Position numbers and translations under genes: made by a program. The notes beneath the pieces are model-generated. The model ran no database searches. It saw only the letters and a list, made by a program, of their open reading frames with translations, and was not told the origin of the DNA. Shown here one piece after another: positions 28,181 to 37,122 of a DNA stretch of 64,000 nucleotides (its first letter is position 1; the number at the start of each line of letters is the position of its first letter). The DNA is from Loktanella sp. M215 (GTDB lineage: Bacteria; Pseudomonadota; Alphaproteobacteria; Rhodobacterales; Rhodobacteraceae), in contig NZ_WMEA01000001.1 in the NCBI RefSeq assembly GCF_021735925.1, positions 2,572,001 through 2,636,000 of the forward strand, in the 5' to 3' direction.

Positions 28181-29353
28181 TCAGTCGATGCGTGTCGCGG
28201 CAAAGGCCGCGATACGGCGGACGGCATCGCCCAGCCGCGCGTCGTCCACGGTCATGGCAACACGGATATGACCGGCCCCGCCCTGACCGAAACTTTCGCC
28301 CGGCATGACGCCGATCAGTTCCGCATTCAGCAGGGCATTGGCAAAGGTTTCGCCGTCCATGCCGGTCGCACGGATATCGAGCATCGCATACATCGCGCCG
28401 GAAATCGGTGCGGCGCGAATTGCGTTCTGTCCTGCCAGTGCGTCCAGCACGATCTGGCGGCGCCGCCGAAAGGGGGCGGCGACCGCTTCCTCTGCTGCCG
28501 CACCCTGCGACAGGGCAAAGACGGCGGCATCCTGCACGAAGCCCGCCACGCCGTAGGTGTTGTGGGTCGCAAGGTTGTGGATCGCATCAACGACATCGGC
28601 GGGCCCGCAGATCCAGCCGATCCGGCTGCCGGTCATCGCATGGCTTTTTGACAGAGAGTTCACGACCAGCGTCCGCTCGGCCATGCCGGGCAGGGCGCGG
28701 GGGCTGATGTGCTCACCCTCCCAGACCTGCGTGTCGTAAACCTCGTCAGAGATCAGCCACAGGTCGTGATCCTGGCAGACGCCAGCGATGTCATCCATCG
28801 TGTCGGCACCGTAGACCGCACCTGTCGGATTGTTGGGCGAATTGATCAGCAGGGACGTGGCACCCTTGGCCGCGTCTTCCAGATCCGGGCGCTGCGGCTG
28901 GAATCCGTGATCGGCGTGCACCTGAATGGCGCGCGGCACCGCGCCCACGGCGCGGATCGTGCCGGGATAGGTGGCGTAATAGGGGTCGATGAACAGCGCC
29001 GTATCGCCGGGATCGCAGGCGGCATGGTGGGCGGCGAACAGGGCCGCCTGACCGCCGGGCATGATCACGATATTCTCGGGCCCTGTCGGCACGCCGGTCC
29101 GGGTCGCGATCCGGTCCGCCACCGCTGCCCGCAGATCGTCGTTGCCGACCACGAGGGCGTAGCCCGTGTTGCCGCCCACAGCCGACCGGTTCATCGCATC
29201 AAGGATCGCGCGGTCCGTGCCGATGTCATGTTCGCCCATGGTCAGCTGGACGACGGGCAGGCCCGCGGCTTTCATGGCGCGGGCGCGGTAATAGACCGCC
29301 CAGCCGTCAGAGCCGCCGCCGGTGATATTCTGGATACGAGAGGACATTTTCAT
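28181..29353 (-). CDS. PLP-dependent aminotransferase, class I/II
   Basis: The protein of about 390 residues has the aspartate aminotransferase fold. PLP contacts are visible: GGQAALFAAHHA (phosphate-binding start), INSPNNPTGAVYG, DEVYDTQVW, and the Schiff-base Lys in NSLSKSHAMTGSRIGW. A conserved Arg in GHIRVAMT near the C-terminus binds the substrate carboxylate. The amino donor cannot be read from sequence; arginine:pyruvate-type enzymes in alphaproteobacteria look similar. Starts at 29353 (MKMSS) or 29347 (MSSRIQ) are both possible. Convergent with the outer-membrane protein gene. Confidence 0.9.
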   Translation of the reverse strand: MKMSSRIQNITGGGSDGWAVYYRARAMKAAGLPVVQLTMGEHDIGTDRAILDAMNRSAVGGNTGYALVVGNDDLRAAVADRIATRTGVPTGPENIVIMPGGQAALFAAHHAACDPGDTALFIDPYYATYPGTIRAVGAVPRAIQVHADHGFQPQRPDLEDAAKGATSLLINSPNNPTGAVYGADTMDDIAGVCQDHDLWLISDEVYDTQVWEGEHISPRALPGMAERTLVVNSLSKSHAMTGSRIGWICGPADVVDAIHNLATHNTYGVAGFVQDAAVFALSQGAAAEEAVAAPFRRRRQIVLDALAGQNAIRAAPISGAMYAMLDIRATGMDGETFANALLNAELIGVMPGESFGQGGAGHIRVAMTVDDARLGDAVRRIAAFAATRID

Positions 29354-29734
29354 GGCCGCACCCAACCGGGCGGCGTGCCCCGTGTCAACCCGCAGCGTCG
29401 GGCGCCCGGGGCGGCGTGGCCTGCACCTTGCGAGTCAGGCTGGACCGCACAAGGCGGTCGGAAACGGCGATCGGGTGCGCGATCTCATCCGTCGCGGCCT
29501 TCAGCGGGACGGACACCCAGCTGGCGTGGCCGCAGGGTGCCGTGGTCAACGGGTCTGCGTCAGACCTCTCGACAGGGGCGGGGGGCGGTGGTAAGGATCG
29601 TTTCATGAACAAGCGCTGCACCCTCATTTGCTGCATTATTCCCTGCTGATCCAGTCCGCGGGCCGCTTTTTCACGTTTCATCCCTGAACTTGATGATCTA
29701 GGCCCGCAGGCGTAACCGCCCGTGCGAGGCCCCC
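29354..29734. other. 381-bp gap between aminotransferase and cysS
   Basis: Divergent intergenic region. A 99-codon minus-strand frame (29385-29681) and shorter plus-strand frames exist, but none shows a family motif, a good ribosome site or operon linkage. The right half (about 29620-29700) is less GC-rich, with TTGCTGCATTATTCC, and probably contains the cysS promoter. No terminator or clear operator is seen. Confidence 0.5.
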
Positions 29735-31180
29735 ATGACCGCTGACGACACCCTCATCCGCCTGCAGAACACCAAGACCCGTCGCCGCGAGGTGTTCGAG
29801 CCGCTCGATCCCGCGCGCATCGGCATCTACCTCTGCGGCCCGACGGTTTATGACCGCGCCCATCTGGGCAACGCGCGCCCAGTGCTGGTGTTCGACGTGC
29901 TCTACCGCCTGTTGCGGCAGGTCTACGGTGCGGACCACGTGGTTTACGTGCGTAACTTTACCGACGTCGATGACAAGATCAACGCCCGCGCCGCCGAGGC
30001 GGGCCGCGAAATCGGTGACATCACCGCCGAGACGATCCGCTGGTACCACGACGACATGGACGCGCTGGGCGCGTTGCGGCCCGATCATGAGCCGCGCGCG
30101 ACCGATTTCATCGGCGCCATGGTCGACATGATCCGCGAGTTGATCGCCCACGGCAACGCCTACGAGGCCGAAGGCCATGTGCTCTTCGCCGTCGACAGCT
30201 ACGAGGAATACGGTGCCCTGTCGGGGCGGTCGCTGGACGACATGATCGCAGGCGCTCGGGTCGAAGTCGCGCCCTACAAGCGCAACCCGATGGATTTCGT
30301 GCTGTGGAAACCCTCTGGCGCGGGCCAGCCCGGCTGGGACAGCCCCTGGGGCATCGGCCGTCCGGGCTGGCATATCGAATGTTCCGCCATGTCCCGCGCG
30401 CTGCTGGGACCGGCTTTTGATATCCATGGCGGCGGCAACGACCTGCTGTTCCCGCACCACGAAAATGAGATCGCCCAGTCCTGCTGCGCCGACCCGGACG
30501 CAGGTTTCGCGACCTACTGGCTGCACAACGAGATGCTGCAGGTCGAAGGCAAGAAGATGTCCAAGTCGCTTGGCAACTTCTTTACCGTCCGCGACCTGCT
30601 GGATCAGGGTGTCAGCGGCGAGGTGATCCGCCTTGTCATGCTGGGCACGCATTATGGCAAGCCGATGGACTGGACGACGCGCAAGCGCGACGACGCAGAC
30701 GCAACCCTGCGCCGCTGGTATGGCATCCTTGCGGGCCACGGCTTTGGCCCTGCGCTGATCCGGGCGCTGAAGGCGGACGGGCAGTGGCAGCCCGACGAAG
30801 AGTTCCTTGGCGTGCTGGCAAACGATCTGAATACCCCCGGTGCTATCGCGCGGCTGCATGTGCTTGCCAAGGGCAAGACGCCGGCGCAACTGGCGGGCTT
30901 TGCCTTCGGCCTTGATCTGCTGGGGTTCGTGCCGGACTGGGCCGATCTGCCGCGGCTTGCGGGCGGCGAAGGCGGGGCCTCCGTGGACGAGGCGACGGCG
31001 GCGCGGATCGACGCCCTGCTGGCGACGCGCGCGCAGGCGCGGGCGGCCAAGGACTGGGATCTGGCCGACCGGGTGCGCGACGTGCTGACGGCGGCGGGTG
31101 TCGTGGTGACGGACGTGGGCGGTCAGGCCAGCTGGCAACCCGGTCCTGACTTCGACGCCGCGGCGCTGGAGGAGATGTAA
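29735..31180 (+). CDS. cysS: Cysteinyl-tRNA synthetase
   Basis: This 481-residue class I synthetase is full length. The zinc-site Cys and cysteine pocket are in [17 protein letters not shown], whose HLGN is the HIGH box. [10 protein letters not shown] and [11 protein letters not shown] supply further zinc ligands. KMSKSLGNF is the KMSKS loop. The helical anticodon-binding region follows (about 330-481). The next gene, cimA, starts 34 bp downstream and the pair is probably co-transcribed. Confidence 0.97.
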   Translation: MTADDTLIRLQNTKTRRREVFEPLDPARIGIYLCGPTVYDRAHLGNARPVLVFDVLYRLLRQVYGADHVVYVRNFTDVDDKINARAAEAGREIGDITAETIRWYHDDMDALGALRPDHEPRATDFIGAMVDMIRELIAHGNAYEAEGHVLFAVDSYEEYGALSGRSLDDMIAGARVEVAPYKRNPMDFVLWKPSGAGQPGWDSPWGIGRPGWHIECSAMSRALLGPAFDIHGGGNDLLFPHHENEIAQSCCADPDAGFATYWLHNEMLQVEGKKMSKSLGNFFTVRDLLDQGVSGEVIRLVMLGTHYGKPMDWTTRKRDDADATLRRWYGILAGHGFGPALIRALKADGQWQPDEEFLGVLANDLNTPGAIARLHVLAKGKTPAQLAGFAFGLDLLGFVPDWADLPRLAGGEGGASVDEATAARIDALLATRAQARAAKDWDLADRVRDVLTAAGVVVTDVGGQASWQPGPDFDAAALEEM

Positions 31181-31214
31181 TGCCACGTCTTCTCGACCTT
31201 CTGGAGGCCGCGTT

Positions 31215-32834
31215 ATGACCAAGGAAAGACTCTATCTCTACGACACGACGCTGCGCGACGGGCAGCAGACTCAAGGGGTGCAGTTTTCGACATCGGAAAA
31301 GCTGAAGATCACTGCTGTGCTGGACGCGCTGGGCGTGGACTACGTCGAAGGCGGCTGGCCCGGCGCGAATCCGACGGATTCGGAATACTTCGATCAGGTC
31401 GGACCGATGCGCCCGACGCTTGTGGCCTTTGGCATGACCAAGCGTGCCGGACGGTCGGCCGAGAATGACGATGTCCTTGCTGCCGTGCTCAATGCCAAGA
31501 CGCCCGCCGTCTGTCTGGTCGGCAAAAGCCATTCTTTCCACGTCTCGACCGCACTGGGCATCACGAACGCCGAGAACACCGAGAACATCCGCGCCTCTGT
31601 CGCGCATATCGTGACACAGGGGCGCGAGGCGATGCTGGACGCTGAGCATTTCTTTGACGGCTACGCAGCCGATCCCGTCTACGCGCTGGAGGCGGTGCAT
31701 GCCGCCCATGACGCGGGCGCGCGCTGGATCGTGCTGTGCGATACCAACGGCGGCAGCCTGCCCGACGACGTGGGCCGCGTGGTGGCCGAGGTGATCGCCT
31801 CGGGTATTCCGGGCGACAAGCTGGGCATCCATACGCACAACGACACCGAACACGCCGTGGCCAATACCCTCGCTGCGGTCCTTGCCGGAGCGCGTCAGGT
31901 ACAGGGCACGCTGAACGGTCTGGGCGAGCGCTGCGGCAACGCCAATCTGACGACACTGATCCCGACGCTGCTGCTGAAGGAACCCTTCGCCAGCCGGTTT
32001 GAGACGGGCGTCACGATGGAGGCGCTGGCGGGTCTGAAAAAAGCCAGCCGGGTACTGGATGACATCCTGAACCGCGTGCCGGCCAAGCAGGCGGCCTATG
32101 TCGGCGCCTCTGCCTTTGCCCACAAGGCCGGGTTGCACGCCAGCGCCATCGCCAAGGACCCGACCACCTACGAACACATCGACCCGTCGCTTGTGGGCAA
32201 CGCCCGCATCGTGCCGATGTCCAATCAGGCGGGCCAGTCGAACCTGCGCGAACGGCTGATGCAGGCGGGGCTGGAGGTCGCGCGTGACGATCCGCGCCTG
32301 CCGCGCATCCTCGACCGGATCAAGGACATGGAAAGCCGCGGCTATTCCTATGACACCGCACAGGCGAGTTTCGAGCTGCTGGCGCGGCGCGAACTGGGCC
32401 TGCTGCCGGAATTCTTCGAGGTCAAGCGCTACCGCGTGACGGTCGAGAGACGGCGCAACAAGAAGGGCCGTATGGTCAGCCTGTCAGAGGCCGTCGTCGT
32501 GGTGAAGATCGCCGGCGACAAGGTGCTGAACGTATCCGAGAGCATCGGTCCCGACGGGTCCGACCGCGGCCCTGTCAACGCGCTGTCACGCGCTTTGGCC
32601 AAGGACCTTGGCCCCTATCAGGCGATCATCGACGACATGCGGCTGGTCGACTTCAAGGTGCGGATCACCGACGGCGGGACCGAGGCGGTGACCCGCGTCA
32701 TCATCGACAGCGCGGATGGTCAGGGCCGCACGTGGTCCACCGTGGGCGTCTCGGCGAACATCGTCGATGCGTCCTTTGATGCTTTGCTGGATGCGATCAA
32801 CTGGAAACTGATCCGCGACGGGGCAGAGGTCTGA
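31215..32834 (+). CDS. cimA: (R)-citramalate synthase
   Basis: CimA condenses pyruvate and acetyl-CoA to citramalate, the threonine-independent route to 2-oxobutyrate and isoleucine. The 539 residues begin LYDTTLRDGQQTQGVQFS, the HMGL-like TIM barrel with metal-binding Asp. HTHNDTEHAVAN carries the metal His residues and LNGLGERCGNANL the family signature. The C-terminal LeuA-type regulatory domain (about 405-539) is present, implying feedback control. The second half of the barrel and the length fit CimA rather than isopropylmalate synthase. Confidence 0.92.
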   Translation: MTKERLYLYDTTLRDGQQTQGVQFSTSEKLKITAVLDALGVDYVEGGWPGANPTDSEYFDQVGPMRPTLVAFGMTKRAGRSAENDDVLAAVLNAKTPAVCLVGKSHSFHVSTALGITNAENTENIRASVAHIVTQGREAMLDAEHFFDGYAADPVYALEAVHAAHDAGARWIVLCDTNGGSLPDDVGRVVAEVIASGIPGDKLGIHTHNDTEHAVANTLAAVLAGARQVQGTLNGLGERCGNANLTTLIPTLLLKEPFASRFETGVTMEALAGLKKASRVLDDILNRVPAKQAAYVGASAFAHKAGLHASAIAKDPTTYEHIDPSLVGNARIVPMSNQAGQSNLRERLMQAGLEVARDDPRLPRILDRIKDMESRGYSYDTAQASFELLARRELGLLPEFFEVKRYRVTVERRRNKKGRMVSLSEAVVVVKIAGDKVLNVSESIGPDGSDRGPVNALSRALAKDLGPYQAIIDDMRLVDFKVRITDGGTEAVTRVIIDSADGQGRTWSTVGVSANIVDASFDALLDAINWKLIRDGAEV

Positions 32835-32835
32835 C

Positions 32836-32862
32836 TTTGAGTATTTGGGAAAAAGCGAGGAC
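32836..32862 (+). repeat. 27-bp intergenic repeat (copy 1)
   Basis: TTTGAGTATTTGG followed by GAAAAAGCGAGGAC. It matches 54860-54886 with one difference. Here its GAGG end serves as ribosome site for the downstream gene. It shares the AGTATTTG core with the larger repeat copies at 1383, 15181 and 16662. Confidence 0.65.
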
Positions 32863-32864
32863 AG

Positions 32865-33632
32865 ATGAGCTTTGACGCCTGTGCCGCACTGGTCGAGCGC
32901 GGCGATCCGATGCGGTTTCGCGCGACGATGGCCGTGCCCGTCGCGGCGCGGCGCGTGCTGTTTCCGCTTTATGCCTTCAACCTCGAGGTCGCGCGCGCGC
33001 CTTGGTTGACCAAGGAGGCGATGATCGCCGAGATGCGCCTGCAATGGTGGCGCGATGTGCTGGCCGAGATTGCCGCAGGTGGCCCGGTGCGCAGCCACGA
33101 GGTGACGGATGCGCTGGCACAGGTCCTCGATCCGCAGGGCGCGCGTGATCTGGATGCGCTGATCGACGTGCGGCGCTGGGATATCTACAGCGATGCCTTC
33201 GCGGATCCGGCGCATTTCGAGCGCTACATCGATGGCACGTCCGGTGCGCTGATGGGCACGGCGGCACGGCTGCTAGGTGAGGCTGACCCGCAGGTGGTCG
33301 CCGATTTCGCCTATGGTAGCGGTGTCGCGAATTTTCTGCGCGCGATTCCGGCGCTGGAAAACGAAGGCCGCAGGCCGCTGGTCGACGGCACCATAGATGG
33401 CGTACGCGAACTGGCACAGACTGCGCTGAAGCGGCTCGACAGCGCGCGGGGACGGCATCGCGCCGTCTCGGGCGCTGCGGGGGCGGCGCTTGTGTCGGGC
33501 TGGCAGGCGCGACCAGTGCTGGACCACGCCGCGCGCGATCCGCAAAGCGTGGCGGTGGGGGGGCTGGACCCTGCGCCGTTCGCGGACCGGCTGCGATTGC
33601 TGCGCGTCGCGACCTTTGGCTGGTGGCGCTAG
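32865..33632 (+). CDS. Squalene/phytoene synthase-fold protein, NDUFAF6-like
   Basis: The 255 residues have the trans-isoprenyl synthase fold, but the two DxxxD diphosphate motifs of active squalene or phytoene synthases are not present. Instead FPLYAFNLEVARAPWLTKE and MRLQWWRDVL match the NDUFAF6 family. In mitochondria this protein is needed to assemble respiratory complex I. A role in NADH dehydrogenase assembly or stability is therefore more likely than isoprenoid synthesis. It overlaps the convergent MFS gene by 4 bp. The alphaproteobacterial homologue is little studied. Confidence 0.82.
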   Translation: MSFDACAALVERGDPMRFRATMAVPVAARRVLFPLYAFNLEVARAPWLTKEAMIAEMRLQWWRDVLAEIAAGGPVRSHEVTDALAQVLDPQGARDLDALIDVRRWDIYSDAFADPAHFERYIDGTSGALMGTAARLLGEADPQVVADFAYGSGVANFLRAIPALENEGRRPLVDGTIDGVRELAQTALKRLDSARGRHRAVSGAAGAALVSGWQARPVLDHAARDPQSVAVGGLDPAPFADRLRLLRVATFGWWR

Positions 33633-34843
33633 GCGGGCGTCCGGCGTGACGAAAAGGCGAGCCAGATCAGCGCGCCCGCGGCCAGCGCGATCAGCGGCAG
33701 CATCGCGAGGTTGACCATGTCCCAGCCCTGCACCGGGCTGCCGCCGGAACAGTTCATCAACCCGCCGGATGTGACCGACGCGACCGTCACCATGCCAAAG
33801 ACGATGGTGTCGTTCAGCCCCTGTACGACGCCACGCTCAGCCGTGTTGTGCGATCCGGCCAGCATCGTCGTCGCGCCGATGAAACCGAAGTTCCACCCCA
33901 TCCCCAGCAGCACCAGCGCGCCGAAGAAATGCGTCAGGGTGACGCCCGACAGCGCCACGATTCCGGCCGCGGTCAGGATGGCCAGACCCGTGCCCACGAT
34001 CCGCGTGACGCCGAAGCGGGCGATCAGGTGGCCGGTAAAGAAGCTCGGCAGATACATCGCGATGACATGGGCCGAGACGATGTCGTTGGCGTTGTTCTTG
34101 GTGAACCCGCAGCCCACGACCGCCAGCGGGGTCGAGGTCATCACGAGGTTCATCAGCGCGTAGGACACCATCGCGCAGATAATCGCGACGACGATGCGCG
34201 GATCGCGCAGCAACTCGCGTCGGGTGCGGGGCGGGATCGCGCTGACCTGCTGCGGCTGGCCCCGGGTGCCTTTGGGCAGGTCGAGGAACCAGAACAGCGA
34301 CATCCCGATGATGTTGATCGCCGCCACGGCGAGGTAGGTGCCGAGAAACGGCACCACCAGCGCGTCCTGCACCAGCTTGTTCAGCTGCGGCCCGATCAGG
34401 GCCGAGATCAACCCGCCCGCGAGGACGTAGGAAATCGCCTTGGGCTTGAAGTCGTCCGACGCCGTGTCGGCTGCGGCAAAGCGATAGAAGCCTTGCGCGC
34501 TCATGTAGATGCCGGTGAAGAACGATCCGAGCAGCAGCACGGCAAAGGATCCGATGTACAGGCCGTAGGCCGCGATCAGTGCGCCCAGCGCCCCTGCGCT
34601 GGCGCCCAGCACGAAGCCAAAGCGACGACCCCGACGCTGCATCAGCGGTGACAGCCAGGGGGCGGTGGTCATGGAACTGAAGACGATAAAGCTGATCGGC
34701 AGGGTGGCAAGGCAGATGTTGGGCGATAGCATGCCGCCCGCAAGGCCGCCGATCACGAAGATCATCGGCATCTGCGCCCCCAGAAAGGCCTGCGCCGCCA
34801 CGAGGACCGTCACATTGCGCCTGGCGCGGGAATCGTCGATCAT
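33629..34843 (-). CDS. Major facilitator superfamily transporter
   Basis: This 404-residue inner-membrane protein has 12 predicted helices in two halves joined by a cytoplasmic loop with PKGTRGQPQQ (about residues 205-215). The loop between helices 2 and 3 carries MQRRGRRFGFVLG, the MFS motif A equivalent. Substrate unknown. The gene lies 27 bp after cobB on the same strand and probably belongs to the cobA-cobB transcript, which makes a cobalamin-related compound an interesting possibility. Distance alone does not prove it. Confidence 0.88.
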   Translation of the reverse strand: MIDDSRARRNVTVLVAAQAFLGAQMPMIFVIGGLAGGMLSPNICLATLPISFIVFSSMTTAPWLSPLMQRRGRRFGFVLGASAGALGALIAAYGLYIGSFAVLLLGSFFTGIYMSAQGFYRFAAADTASDDFKPKAISYVLAGGLISALIGPQLNKLVQDALVVPFLGTYLAVAAINIIGMSLFWFLDLPKGTRGQPQQVSAIPPRTRRELLRDPRIVVAIICAMVSYALMNLVMTSTPLAVVGCGFTKNNANDIVSAHVIAMYLPSFFTGHLIARFGVTRIVGTGLAILTAAGIVALSGVTLTHFFGALVLLGMGWNFGFIGATTMLAGSHNTAERGVVQGLNDTIVFGMVTVASVTSGGLMNCSGGSPVQGWDMVNLAMLPLIALAAGALIWLAFSSRRTPA

Positions 34844-34870
34844 CGTCAGGCCCTCATTGCTTTGCGAGCC

Positions 34871-36133
34871 TTATGCCCGGTCGATCAGATGGGCGAAAGA
34901 CCCCGCGACACGGCCCAGTCGCAGGCCCATTGGCGGCAAGGCCGTGCCTTCCGCATCGGTCGCGGCGAACAGGGGGTCGCCCTGTGCTGTGACGGTCGTT
35001 GCATAATGGAACTCGTGACCGCGCCAGTCACCCGCAAAGGGTCCTGACGCGGCGGTCAGGTGGCGATAACCCAGATGCAGGCGGCGCTGCGCGAAAGAGG
35101 TTTCGAGGCGCAGCAGTCCGGCCATGTGGTGGGTGTGCCCGTCGGCATCCGTCAGGCCGTCGCCAAGCACCATGTAGCCGCCACATTCTCCAAAGATATG
35201 GGTATTTTGCGCGCTATTCCTGAGGCTATTCATGAAAGTTCTTGCCGCTGCAATCCGGGCGGCGTGAAGCTCTGGATAGCCGCCGGGCAGGATGATCAGA
35301 TCCGCCTGCGGCACCGTCTCGTCCGCGAGGGGAGAGAAGAAGGTGATCTGCGCACCGGCGGCGCGCCATTCGGCCGTCTGGTGCGGATAGAGGAACGAAA
35401 ACGCGGCGTCCCGCGCAATGGCGATGTGTTGCGCCGGCGGTGGTTGGACATGCGCCGGGGCCTGCGGCAGGGCGGTGGCGCAGGCCATCAGCGCCGCCAT
35501 GTCGCAGCCATCGGCGATCCAGTCTGCGGCACGGTCCAGAAAGGCGTTCAGGTCCGGATCCTCTGACGCCTGATGCAACCCGAGGTGCCGTGCGGGGCGC
35601 GCCAGATCTGTGCTGCGCGGCAGGGTGCCGAGGCAGGGCATGTCGATGGCGGCCAGCGCCCGCCGCAGCATCGTGCCGTGGCGATCCGATCCCACGTTGT
35701 TGAGGATCACGCCCGCGATGCGCACGGACTGATCGTGCCGGGCGAAGCCCGCGACCAGCGGGGCGATGGACTGCGCCATGCGTGCCGCATCGACGATCAG
35801 CACAACCGGCAGATCCAGCAGGCGCGCCAGATCGGCTGTGGCGCCCCGTCCGTCGGGCGGTGCGCCGTCGAAAAGGCCCATGGCGCCTTCGATCACCAGC
35901 AGGTCCGGCGTGGCGGCACGGGCCGCGATGGCCTGCGGTGTCATCGCCCAGGCGTCGAGGTTCAGGCAGGGTCGGCCCGTCGCCGCCGCATGATAGCCGG
36001 GGTCGATATAGTCGGGGCCTGATTTCGCGCCGCGCACGGCAATCCCGGCGCGGGTCAGGGCGCGCAGCAGGCCGAGTGTGACGGTGGTCTTGCCGCTGCC
36101 AGAGGACGGGGCGGCGAGGATCAGGCCCGGCAT
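34871..36133 (-). CDS. cobB: Cobyrinate/hydrogenobyrinate a,c-diamide synthase
   Basis: This enzyme amidates the a and c carboxylates of the corrin ring using glutamine and ATP. The 420 residues comprise an N-terminal dethiobiotin synthetase-like ATPase (SSGSGKTTVTLGLL, residues 10-23; AKSGPDYIDPGYH) and a C-terminal class I glutamine amidotransferase with nucleophile Cys in FGECGGYMVLG. CobB (hydrogenobyrinate) and CbiA (cobyrinate) cannot be separated by eye. The rest of the window mixes both nomenclatures. It lies 52 bp after cobA on the same strand. Confidence 0.93.
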   Translation of the reverse strand: MPGLILAAPSSGSGKTTVTLGLLRALTRAGIAVRGAKSGPDYIDPGYHAAATGRPCLNLDAWAMTPQAIAARAATPDLLVIEGAMGLFDGAPPDGRGATADLARLLDLPVVLIVDAARMAQSIAPLVAGFARHDQSVRIAGVILNNVGSDRHGTMLRRALAAIDMPCLGTLPRSTDLARPARHLGLHQASEDPDLNAFLDRAADWIADGCDMAALMACATALPQAPAHVQPPPAQHIAIARDAAFSFLYPHQTAEWRAAGAQITFFSPLADETVPQADLIILPGGYPELHAARIAAARTFMNSLRNSAQNTHIFGECGGYMVLGDGLTDADGHTHHMAGLLRLETSFAQRRLHLGYRHLTAASGPFAGDWRGHEFHYATTVTAQGDPLFAATDAEGTALPPMGLRLGRVAGSFAHLIDRA

Positions 36134-36160
36134 CGGTCGCGGCGTGCCTCTGGCGGACGT

Positions 36161-36177
36161 TTATCTGGCCAGATGAA
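36161..36177. promoter_or_regulatory. Palindromic motif upstream of cobB, repeated at 54791
   Basis: TTATCTGGCCAGATGAA with a perfect 12-bp core ATCTGGCCAGAT, 27 nt before the cobB ATG. The same 17 bases with one change occur at 54791-54807. The form resembles operators of GntR-family regulators, but that is only resemblance. Confidence 0.4.
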
Positions 36178-36185
36178 AGGGATCG

Positions 36186-37037
36186 TCATGCGCTTTCGGC
36201 GGGCAGACCGCGCCCGAGCGGGTCGAGGTTGCGCGGTGCCTCGCCCGCCGCCATGCCCTGCCAGTCGAGGACCTGCCGCATCAGGACGGACCGGCCGATG
36301 CAGATGATCGCCGGCGGCTCCAGTCCGGCGGCGTCGATGTCGGCGACCACGGTGCCGAGGGTGGTTTCGAGCACGCGCTGCTCCGGTGTCGTGGCCGTGG
36401 TGACCACGGCCACCGGCTCTGACGGGTTGCGGCCCGCGTCCAGCAGGTGGCCGGCGATCTGGGCGATGTGCTTCATCCCCATGTAGATCACGATGACCTG
36501 AGAGCCTTTCGCGATGCTCTGCCAGTCCAGCGCGCCGGGGGTGTTGCCGCTTTGGTCGTGGCCGGTGACGAAGGTGACTGCTTGGTTCACGTCGCGGTGG
36601 GTGACGGGGATGCCGGCGTAGGCCAGGCCCCCGATGCCCGCGCTGATGCCGGGGATGATGCGGACCCGGACGCCGTGCTGGACCAGCGTCTGCGCCTCTT
36701 CGCCGCCACGGCCAAAGACGAAGGGGTCGCCGCCTTTCAGCCGCAGCACGCGCTTGCCCGCGCGCGCGAGGTCCACCAGCCGCAGCGAGATGTCGCGCTG
36801 CTTGGCGGAGGGTTTGCCACCGCGCTTGCCGGCGTAGATGTGCGTCGCCTGTGGCGCCCAGGCGAGGATCGCCTCTTGCACCAGTGCATCGTAGATCACG
36901 ACGTCCGCCTGCCGCAGGGCGTTCAGCGCATGCAGCGTCAGCAGGCCCGGATCGCCGGGGCCCGCACCGCAGAGCCAGACCCAGCCCGGATGCATCACGG
37001 GCCAGTCGTGGGCGGGAAGGGAAAGGTCCTGTGCCAT
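36186..37037 (-). CDS. cobA: Uroporphyrinogen-III C-methyltransferase
   Basis: This SAM-dependent enzyme makes precorrin-2, the branch point to cobalamin and siroheme. From MAQDLSLPAHDW the protein has 283 residues; the longer reading frame lacks support. Family motifs are VWLCGAGPGDPGLLTLHAL, LRLKGGDPFVFGRGGEEAQ and PGISAGIGGLAYAGIPVTHR. It is a stand-alone SUMT, not fused to CysG siroheme domains. It starts the minus-strand cobA-cobB-MFS run and is divergent from cbiD by 85 bp. No cobalamin riboswitch could be recognised in that gap. Confidence 0.95.
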   Translation of the reverse strand: MAQDLSLPAHDWPVMHPGWVWLCGAGPGDPGLLTLHALNALRQADVVIYDALVQEAILAWAPQATHIYAGKRGGKPSAKQRDISLRLVDLARAGKRVLRLKGGDPFVFGRGGEEAQTLVQHGVRVRIIPGISAGIGGLAYAGIPVTHRDVNQAVTFVTGHDQSGNTPGALDWQSIAKGSQVIVIYMGMKHIAQIAGHLLDAGRNPSEPVAVVTTATTPEQRVLETTLGTVVADIDAAGLEPPAIICIGRSVLMRQVLDWQGMAAGEAPRNLDPLGRGLPAESA

Positions 37038-37122
37038 GACCCGGTTATGGCGCGATTGGCGGGCATTGAAAAGCGCGGGATGCGGCATTTCCAAGGGGTC
37101 CGCCCACCGCTAGTGTCGCGCC

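Noticed and set aside
29385..29681. 99-codon minus-strand frame between the aminotransferase gene and cysS
   Set aside because: No ribosome site, no family resemblance and no operon partner; could be chance. Left unannotated.
32865..33632. Phytoene or squalene synthase
   Set aside because: Both DxxxD motifs are missing and there are no carotenoid or hopanoid genes nearby.
37038..37122. Cobalamin riboswitch between cobA and cbiD
   Set aside because: The 85-bp gap is too short and the B12-box consensus is not seen.
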